Source: Bacteroidetes bacterium UBA6183 (GTDB lineage Bacteria > Bacteroidota > Bacteroidia > UKL13-3). Taken from it: DNA of 31,288 nt. Within the stretch, counting starts at the first letter, position 1; the number at the start of each line of letters is the position of its first letter. The DNA is taken from assembly GCA_002422865.1 (NCBI GenBank), contig DITN01000011.1, forward strand, positions 1 through 31,288. Direction: 5' to 3'. The notes below the pieces were generated by a model. That model was not told the origin of the DNA. It ran no database searches and was given only the letters and a program-made list of their open reading frames with translations. The position numbers and the translations under genes are program-made. Below, piece after piece: positions 25,914-31,288 of this stretch.

Positions 25914-26942
25914 ATGAATCCAATTTTAGTTGAAGTATACAGAGGTGGTTTATTGGAAAGTTTTCACCGCGGTGTGGTGTGCGTGGTAAACCAACAAAAC
26001 GAGATTATATTTAGTGTGGGTGATCCCGAACAATTGTGTTACCCGCGTAGTGCCATGAAACTACTTCAGGTAATTCCGCTTATTATAAACGGTGGAATAG
26101 AAAAGTTTAACTTTACCCTAGAAGAAATTGCCGTAATGTGTGGCTCGCATAATGCCGAAAGCGAACACCTGCGTGTAGTAAATACCATCTTACAGAAAAT
26201 TGGTTTAAGCCCTGATCATTTAAACTGCGGACCACAATACCCCAGCAGTAAAAAAGATGCCAATGCATTGATAAAAGCTGATGTAAAACCGCACCACATA
26301 CACAACAACTGTAGCGGTAAACATGCAGGTATGTTGGCTACTTGTGTATTGATGAATTGGCCCATTGAGGATTACATCAACCCAAGCCACCCATTGCAAA
26401 AAGTTATCAAAGAAATTTGTGCCTTGATGTATGAATACCCCGAGCAACAAATGATTACGGCTTTGGATGGTTGCAGTGCGCCAATTTTTAGTGTGCCGGT
26501 GAAAAATCAAGCCATTGCATATAAAAATTTGGTAAGTAATAACCATTTACCCGATGCAGTAAAAGCAGCATGCGAAGTGGTTGTAAAGGCAGTAAGTGCA
26601 TACCCATTTATGGTAGCCGGAAGCAAAAGATATTGCACCGATATGATGCAAATTACTGCACCAAAGATTATTGGAAAAACAGGTGCTGAAGGCATTTTTT
26701 GCATGACTTTTACCGAGCAAAAATTAGGCGTGTGCATTAAAATTGATGACGGTAAAATGTTGCCGCAGTACAATGTTGCACAAGCATTGGTAAATGCCAG
26801 CGGGTTGTTTAGCGCTGAAGAGTTGGCCCCATTACAACACCACTTGCAAGCGCCTATTACCAACTTTAATAAACTTAACACCGGAGAAATTAAAGTAAGT
26901 GAATCGCTCGAGGAACAATTGAAAATATTTAGAATGGTCTAA
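25914..26942 (+). CDS. L-asparaginase, Rhizobium etli (asparaginase II) type
   Basis: A 342-aa enzyme of the asparaginase II family (PF06089), unrelated to the AnsA/AnsB fold and related to serine beta-lactamase-like enzymes. Residues corresponding to those described for R. etli ReAV are in place: Ser46-x-x-Lys49 (PRSAMK), Ser78 (CGSHN), and the metal ligands Cys133, Lys136 (NNCSGKH) and Cys187 (DGCSAP). KTGAEG near 255-260 supplies the second lysine. It should hydrolyse asparagine to aspartate and ammonia. There is no signal peptide, so it is cytoplasmic. The frame opens at a TTG (25905), but ATG 25914 is the natural start. It lies 40 bp after the lipid kinase gene and has its own possible promoter. 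Confidence 0.92.
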   Translation: MNPILVEVYRGGLLESFHRGVVCVVNQQNEIIFSVGDPEQLCYPRSAMKLLQVIPLIINGGIEKFNFTLEEIAVMCGSHNAESEHLRVVNTILQKIGLSPDHLNCGPQYPSSKKDANALIKADVKPHHIHNNCSGKHAGMLATCVLMNWPIEDYINPSHPLQKVIKEICALMYEYPEQQMITALDGCSAPIFSVPVKNQAIAYKNLVSNNHLPDAVKAACEVVVKAVSAYPFMVAGSKRYCTDMMQITAPKIIGKTGAEGIFCMTFTEQKLGVCIKIDDGKMLPQYNVAQALVNASGLFSAEELAPLQHHLQAPITNFNKLNTGEIKVSESLEEQLKIFRMV

Positions 26943-26944
26943 CA

Positions 26945-26976
26945 AAAAAGCCGCTTTCAATCGAAAGCGGCTTTTT
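26945..26976. terminator. Bidirectional terminator between asparaginase and lepB
   Basis: A 14-bp perfect stem (AAAAAGCCGCTTTC with its complement) around a 4-nt AATC loop, with A-run before and T-run after. It follows the asparaginase stop by 2 bp and the lepB stop (minus strand) by 18 bp. Confidence 0.9.
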
Positions 26977-26994
26977 AATAAAATTTTATCGTGA

Positions 26995-28242
26995 TTAATT
27001 AATCCCTCTAAAAATTCTGTTCCAACGAATTTTCTTAAAAATATTGGTTTCGTTAGGGTCTAAACTCATCCAAGTAAATAACGCTTTACCCACAATATGG
27101 TCTTCGGGAACAAACCCCCAAAAGCGCGAATCAGCTGAGTTATGGCGGTTATCACCCATCATAAAATAATAATTTTGTTTAAAGGTATACGAGGTAATTT
27201 CTTTGCCATCTAAGTAAACCTTATTGTCTTTCATGTCTAATGTTGGGTTGTTCTCGTATACCCTAATAGCACGCTCATAAATAAAATAAGTTATAGTATC
27301 CAACTTAATATTATCACCCGCTTTAGGTATGTATATGGTACCAAAATTATCTACATTCCAACCCCAACTTTCTTTAAACGGAAAAATATATGAAGCACCT
27401 GCACCTCTTGCTTGTAAGGTATTTTCTACTTTCTTTACCCAACTTTGTTGCAACAAATCTTCTTTGGCTTGTTTAGTTAACAACAACTCAAAATCGCCTT
27501 GGTCGCTTATTCGTCCACCTTCTGTAATATCATTACGTTTGGCCACTTTTTCATCAAACGAACCATCTGTTTGTACATAATATTTAAACTGCATTTTAGG
27601 CGGATTTTCAGCCGCAACACCATTTACAAAAACTTGTTGGTTAATTACAGCTAAACTATCACCGGCAATACCCAAACAACGTTTAATGTAATTTTCTTTT
27701 TTATCTAAAGGTCTACCATCTTCAGCCGGATAGTTAAACACTACGACATCGTTGTTTTTAATTTTTTGAAAACCCGGCAAACGCATGTATGGCATATTGG
27801 GCCACTCGATGTAGGAGTTACCTCCAACTACAGGCATGGTATTGTGGGCAAACGGAAAACTAACCGGAGTAATGGGTGCGCGTGCTCCATAGTTTACTTT
27901 ACTTACAAACAAAAAATCGCCAACCAGTAACGATTTCTCCATAGAAGAAGTAGGAATGGTATAAGCCTCTATAAAAAACGTGCGTATTAAAGTGGCTGCT
28001 ACTACTGCAAATGCAATGGCATCAATCCACTCGCGGGTTTTAGTTTTGCGTTGAAAACGATTGACGAAAATGTAATAGCCGATGATGGCTGCTTGTATCA
28101 ATACAAAAAATAAAATATTGGTTACAAATGATGAGCTTGTAACAAAGCTCATGATGATGAAGAAAAACAAGTTGATGCCGCTCATGAGCCAGAAGCTGTA
28201 TCGCTCGCGCTTATTAAGCATAGCAAAAAATTTATTGTACAT
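26995..28242 (-). CDS. lepB: Signal peptidase I
   Basis: A 415-aa inner-membrane protease that removes signal peptides from exported proteins. Hydrophobic segments are at about 17-34, 41-61 and 72-90. The catalytic Ser100 (TIPTSSM) and Lys187 (NYIKRCLG) are both present, and the C-terminal boxes MGDNRHNSADSRFWG and GFVPEDHIVGKA follow. The long insert between the lysine box and MGDNR (about 150 residues) is normal for Bacteroidota enzymes, which are larger than E. coli LepB (324 aa). It is the last gene of the probable DUF5683-dapB-lepB unit and ends at a strong terminator (26945-26976). An alternative start at Met8 is possible. Confidence 0.95.
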   Translation of the reverse strand: MYNKFFAMLNKRERYSFWLMSGINLFFFIIMSFVTSSSFVTNILFFVLIQAAIIGYYIFVNRFQRKTKTREWIDAIAFAVVAATLIRTFFIEAYTIPTSSMEKSLLVGDFLFVSKVNYGARAPITPVSFPFAHNTMPVVGGNSYIEWPNMPYMRLPGFQKIKNNDVVVFNYPAEDGRPLDKKENYIKRCLGIAGDSLAVINQQVFVNGVAAENPPKMQFKYYVQTDGSFDEKVAKRNDITEGGRISDQGDFELLLTKQAKEDLLQQSWVKKVENTLQARGAGASYIFPFKESWGWNVDNFGTIYIPKAGDNIKLDTITYFIYERAIRVYENNPTLDMKDNKVYLDGKEITSYTFKQNYYFMMGDNRHNSADSRFWGFVPEDHIVGKALFTWMSLDPNETNIFKKIRWNRIFRGIN

Positions 28243-28355
28243 GTTTGATTTATTTTGTTGTTGTAATGAAATGCTTACTTGTTTTACCTAACGCGTGAAC
28301 ATCCCTTATCTGTAAATATTGTGTTTAAAGGATAAAATTACTTTTAAACGGATGA

Positions 28356-29099
28356 TTATAAATTTAAAATATCTTCCATGGTATAAATTCCCTTTTTACC
28401 AATTAACCACTCTGCGGCCATTACTGCACCTTTTGCAAATCCGTAACGAGATTTGGCCACGTGGCGAATTTCTATACCATCAATAACCGATTCGTATTTT
28501 ACAAAATGATCTCCGGTAACATCGGCCACACGTTTTGATTCGATAAGTAATTCGTTTGGTTTTAAACTTTGCGAAGGCGTGTTTTCGTTGTAAATTAAGC
28601 GGCCTTTGTAACTATCTTTAACTTTATTTTCGGCCAATATTTGGTTTACCAAAGTAAGGGCAGTTCCGCTTGGATGATCCTTTTTTTCGGTGTGATGTAT
28701 TTCTTCAATCATCACATCATAATCATCTTGTTCGGCCATCATTTTGGCCAAAATTTTATTCAGCTTAAAAAATATATTTACCCCAACACTAAAGTTGGTA
28801 CTGTACACCATGCTTTGTTCTTCGTTCAGGCAACGACCTTTAATTTCATCAAACTGATCGTACCAACCGGTGGTGCCAATTACCAATGGAACCTTCGCCT
28901 CAAAACATTTGTTGATGTTTTCCACGGCCGCATCCGGCATACTGAAATCTATGGCCACATCAACATTCTGCAAACTAATGGGCATAAAGTCGAAGGCATT
29001 TTCGAGGCTTACTTTATATACAATTTCGTGACCTTTAGCAAGTGCAATTTTCTCAACTGCTTTACCCATTTTGCCGTAGCCTAATAATGCAATTTTCAT
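28356..29099 (-). CDS. dapB: 4-hydroxy-tetrahydrodipicolinate reductase
   Basis: A 247-aa cytoplasmic enzyme of the diaminopimelate/lysine pathway, supplying lysine and peptidoglycan precursor. NAD(P)-binding GYGKMGKAV is at 7-15, VIGTTGW at 73-79, and the catalytic box EIHHTEKKDHPSGTAL at 133-148 (His135/His136, Lys139/140). Length is normal. It lies between DUF5683 (94 bp upstream) and lepB (113 bp downstream), the usual order in Bacteroidota. An AT-rich hairpin at 28323-28349 after its stop is too weak to call a terminator. Confidence 0.96.
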   Translation of the reverse strand: MKIALLGYGKMGKAVEKIALAKGHEIVYKVSLENAFDFMPISLQNVDVAIDFSMPDAAVENINKCFEAKVPLVIGTTGWYDQFDEIKGRCLNEEQSMVYSTNFSVGVNIFFKLNKILAKMMAEQDDYDVMIEEIHHTEKKDHPSGTALTLVNQILAENKVKDSYKGRLIYNENTPSQSLKPNELLIESKRVADVTGDHFVKYESVIDGIEIRHVAKSRYGFAKGAVMAAEWLIGKKGIYTMEDILNL

Positions 29100-29193
29100 T
29101 TGATAATATTGTTATAGAGTTGGAGTTGGTTAAAGGGATTATTATTTGCAGGCATTGAATTTTGTAGTAAAAATACACATTCTCTGCATTTTT

Positions 29194-29820
29194 TTAAAAC
29201 TTAAACGTAAATAAAAGTTGAGAACTTGGTGTTGAACCCACAAATTGGTAGGTGGGTTGCACGTTTAAAGATAAGTCGTCTGTTATTTTAAAATCGAAAA
29301 AATGAGCATCAACAGCCGCATCCACAATTTGTAAAATGTACACCGCACCCAAACCTATGTATGATAAATCTCGGTAGTAACGGTAATAATCGCGGTAGCT
29401 TTTTAAGGTTGGGGTTTGAAACTGATTGTAATAACCGTCAGCATTATTGCCCGAATTGATACGCTCAGCGTAAGCATCTTTAAAATTATTGTATTGCTTG
29501 CTGTAAAAAACAATGCCATAAACTGTTGCGCCACCTGCAGCATAAACAACCGGTATTTTCCAGTACTTTTTATTGTAGGCTTGTCCGGCACCCGGTAAAC
29601 AAACCGACAACCAAGTTGCTTTTTTAGGTGAGTGCTTAACAAATGTAGAGGTATCTTTTTTTACACTTGGGCTGCTTTTTATGCTACGAACCGTGGTATC
29701 GTTACTAAAACCCGCAGGAGTAGACGTTAAACTATCGTTTATAGGTCCCTGCGCTTGAATAGCCATGCTTACAAACAACAACAAAGCGGTAATAATGCCT
29801 GAAATGTATTTATTATTCAT
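29194..29820 (-). CDS. DUF5683 family exported/membrane protein
   Basis: A 208-aa protein beginning with a signal peptide (residues 1-23, hydrophobic ITALLLFVSMAIQA then Q). A Ser/Thr-rich stretch follows, then the conserved DUF5683 region: SVCLPGAGQAYNKKYWKIP and a hydrophobic segment VVYAAGGATVYGIVF. A second hydrophobic patch (YIGLGAVYILQIVDA) precedes the C-terminus, which ends in LLFTFKF. The function is unknown, but the gene is regularly found between parB and dapB in Bacteroidota. The frame is open from a TTG at 29835; ATG 29820 fits the signal peptide better. A possible promoter is at 29833-29840. Confidence 0.88.
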   Translation of the reverse strand: MNNKYISGIITALLLFVSMAIQAQGPINDSLTSTPAGFSNDTTVRSIKSSPSVKKDTSTFVKHSPKKATWLSVCLPGAGQAYNKKYWKIPVVYAAGGATVYGIVFYSKQYNNFKDAYAERINSGNNADGYYNQFQTPTLKSYRDYYRYYRDLSYIGLGAVYILQIVDAAVDAHFFDFKITDDLSLNVQPTYQFVGSTPSSQLLFTFKF

Positions 29821-29832
29821 TGTTAATAAGCG

Positions 29833-29840
29833 CAAATGTA
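29833..29840 (-). promoter_or_regulatory. Putative -7 element of the DUF5683-dapB-lepB unit
   Basis: TACATTTG on the minus strand, an exact TAnnTTTG match, 12 bp before the ATG at 29820. No TTG is seen at the ideal -33 position. Confidence 0.4.
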
Positions 29841-29895
29841 AGTAAATTAGGGAGGATTCTTAAAAGGGTGAACCTATGCGAATACAAAAATGAGG

Positions 29896-30046
29896 GATAA
29901 CCGCGGTGAACACAACGCATTCACAACATACGTAGCGGTGGGAGAATCGAACCACAGAGACGGAAGAGGTAACAACTTTTGTGCAATTCCGTGGCTTCTG
30001 TGAGCGCCCACTCCTATCCGTGTTCGCTGTGAAAATAGCGGTTATC
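29896..30046. repeat. Long imperfect inverted repeat in the DUF5683-parB gap
   Basis: GATAACCGC (29896-29904) is perfectly complementary to GCGGTTATC (30038-30046). Inside it, GTGAACAC (29906-29913) pairs with GTGTTCGC (30020-30027) with one mismatch. Further in, GTGGGAG and CCACAGAGACGG (left) face CCGTGGCTTCTGTG and GCCCAC (right). The whole could fold into a long imperfect hairpin of about 150 nt. The CCACAGAG-type words resemble dispersed intergenic repeats. I find no reading frame or tRNA fold here. Confidence 0.6.
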
Positions 30047-30076
30047 GCTGTGGTTTTATCTATAGTATAATCAAAC

Positions 30077-30113
30077 AAAAACCGCCAAATGCATAATACA
30101 TTTGACGGTTTTA
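30077..30113 (-). terminator. Intrinsic terminator of parAB
   Basis: A stem of about 14 bp with one imperfect pair (AAAACCGCCAAATG with CATTTGACGGTTTT) and a 7-nt loop. Read on the minus strand it is followed by a T-rich stretch. It lies about 20 bp after the parB stop, so parAB and the DUF5683 unit are separate transcripts. Confidence 0.8.
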
Positions 30114-30132
30114 AATATTTAACTTTTCGTAA

Positions 30133-31038
30133 TTAGTTTTCGTCTAATTGCATCAAGTCTAAAATACGTTGTAATTCGGCTTGAGAACGGAATGGAATTT
30201 TAATGTTTCCGCGACCTTTATCATCTGCCTTAATGCTTATTTTGGTATTAAACCTGTCGCTTAAACTTTTTTGGTACTCTACCAATGTTTCCGATTTATT
30301 AGGTTTAGCAGCAGGTTTATTTGCTTTTGCTTCGTTAGGTTTATTGTTTTCTTCACGCACTAAATTCTCTACACTACGCACACTTAGCTCGTTGGCCAAC
30401 ATTTGTTCCAACATCCATTCTTGTTTTTTAGGATCATCAACATTAATAATGGCACGTGCGTGTCCCATACTAATTTTACCTTCTTTTAAAGCCAACTGAA
30501 CCGAATCAGGTAACTTTAACAAACGCAAATAGTTGGTTACCGTACTTCTGTTTTTACCAACCCTATCTCCTACTTCGTCTTGCTTTAAACTGCACTCTTC
30601 CATTAAACGTTTGTAGCTTAAACCAATTTCAATCGGGTTTAACTCTTCACGTTGAATGTTTTCAATCAATGCCATCTCCAACATTTCTTGGTCGTTGGCC
30701 ACACGTATGTATGCTGGTATTTTAGTTAACCCTGCCAATATACTGGCACGTGTTCTACGCTCACCTGATATAATTTGGTAGCTGTCGTAACCCATTTTAC
30801 GAACTGTAATGGGTTGTATCACACCATGTATTTTAATCGATTCGGCTAATTCTAACAAAGCCACTTCTTCAAACTCTGTACGCGGCTGAAATGGGTTAGC
30901 TTGTATTTGGCTAATTGATATTTCGCTGATTGAATTGGCCGGTCTTGCTTCTGTTGCAGTATTGGTAATATCTGTACTGGCATCAGAAAGTAATGCGCTT
31001 AATCCACGACCTAATCCACTTTTTTTCGGTTGACTCAT
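30133..31038 (-). CDS. parB: Chromosome-partitioning protein ParB
   Basis: A 301-aa ParB/Spo0J protein that binds parS, uses CTP to load and slide on DNA, and works with ParA in segregating chromosome origins. The N-terminal ParA-contact motif LGRGLSALL is at 9-17. The CTP-binding domain has IQANPFQPR (45-53), SGERRTRA (91-98) and ENIQREELNP (126-135). A helix-turn-helix (~150-175, KQDEVGDRVGKNRSTVTNYL) is followed by a Lys/Asn-rich linker and a C-terminal dimerisation region. The length suits a chromosomal ParB. It follows parA by 34 bp. I found no perfect parS in the window. Confidence 0.96.
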   Translation of the reverse strand: MSQPKKSGLGRGLSALLSDASTDITNTATEARPANSISEISISQIQANPFQPRTEFEEVALLELAESIKIHGVIQPITVRKMGYDSYQIISGERRTRASILAGLTKIPAYIRVANDQEMLEMALIENIQREELNPIEIGLSYKRLMEECSLKQDEVGDRVGKNRSTVTNYLRLLKLPDSVQLALKEGKISMGHARAIINVDDPKKQEWMLEQMLANELSVRSVENLVREENNKPNEAKANKPAAKPNKSETLVEYQKSLSDRFNTKISIKADDKGRGNIKIPFRSQAELQRILDLMQLDEN

Positions 31039-31072
31039 AACTTAATCTGCTTTAATTTTTTTGAGTTAACAA

Positions 31073-31288
31073 TTAGTTGAGTGTGCTCGACTCAAACATG
31101 TTCATTTTAGTTAAGCCATTTTTTTGCAACAACTCTTTGGCTAAGTTTAAGTAGTTGATGGTTCCTTTACATTCGGCATCATAAGCAATTACTGCTTTAC
31201 CAAAACTTGGTGCCTCACTTAAACGTGTATTACGTTGTATAATGGTATCAAACACCATTTGCTGGAAGTGCATTTTTACTTCTTCAAC
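31073..31288 (-). CDS. parA: ParA chromosome-partitioning ATPase, C-terminal part
   Basis: Only the last 71 residues are in the window; the gene continues past 31288. The frame is open to the edge and reads VEEVKMHFQ, so the internal ATG at 31273 is not the start. The C-terminal ParA/Soj signature is clear: FDTIIQRNTRLSEAPSFGK and AYDAECKGTINYLNLAKELL. It should be the Walker-type ATPase partner of the ParB encoded next to it. Confidence 0.93.
   Translation of the reverse strand, partial: VEEVKMHFQQMVFDTIIQRNTRLSEAPSFGKAVIAYDAECKGTINYLNLAKELLQKNGLTKMNMFESSTLN

Noticed and set aside
28455..28464. GCCACGTGGC palindrome resembling the core of parS
   Set aside because: Only the inner bases match TGTTTCACGTGAAACA (about 10 of 16), and it lies inside dapB; probably chance.
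28641..29084. 147-codon reading frame on the plus strand
   Set aside because: Antisense to dapB, whose catalytic motifs are intact on the other strand.

Overview
The window looks like a chromosomal segment of a Bacteroidota (Bacteroidetes) bacterium. The evidence is an AT-rich sequence, Bacteroidota-type promoter elements (TAnnTTTG) before many genes, several very large envelope proteins, and the gene order parA-parB-DUF5683-dapB-lepB, which is familiar from that phylum. I cannot place it more precisely from sequence alone. Almost all of it is ordinary chromosome. I saw no tRNA, rRNA, CRISPR array, transposase, integrase or phage gene.

Layout. 1-602: non-coding direct repeat, two near-identical 232-bp blocks 370 bp apart. 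698-1830 (-): a lipoprotein and a PTPS/QueD-family pterin enzyme. 1957-10157 (+): rfaD (LPS heptose epimerase), a 1242-aa membrane histidine kinase and a ~1167-aa outer-membrane barrel protein, packed as one probable operon. 10255-14099: a hybrid kinase (HK-REC-HPt) tail-to-tail with an NtrC-type sigma-54 activator, a likely phosphorelay. 14260-17323: a small secreted PepSY-like protein and a soluble PAS/GAF histidine kinase. 17408-21122 (-): dihydrolipoamide dehydrogenase and a KefB/CPA2-type cation:proton antiporter. 21270-23017 (+): cyclophilin and serS. 23094-24376: a lipoprotein gene (-) followed by a degenerate second copy of the serS 3' end and an orphan terminator. 24377-26942 (+): YciO, a diacylglycerol-kinase-family enzyme and a Rhizobium-type asparaginase. 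26995-31288 (-): lepB, dapB, a DUF5683 protein, parB and the 3' end of parA.

How the genes fit together. The left half is dominated by envelope and signalling functions: LPS core synthesis, three unrelated histidine kinases, one sigma-54 response regulator, a giant outer-membrane protein and small exported proteins. The right half is housekeeping: tRNA charging, chromosome segregation, lysine/peptidoglycan precursor synthesis and signal-peptide cleavage.

The most interesting points are three. First, the serS 3'-end remnant and orphan terminator beyond the lipoprotein gene suggest an old insertion or duplication event that regenerated the end of serS. Second, the rfaD/giant-kinase/giant-barrel operon has no adjacent response regulator and may be an undescribed envelope-sensing unit. 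Third, a sigma-54-like promoter lies before the small exported protein next to the sigma-54 activator. None of these is proved by sequence alone.
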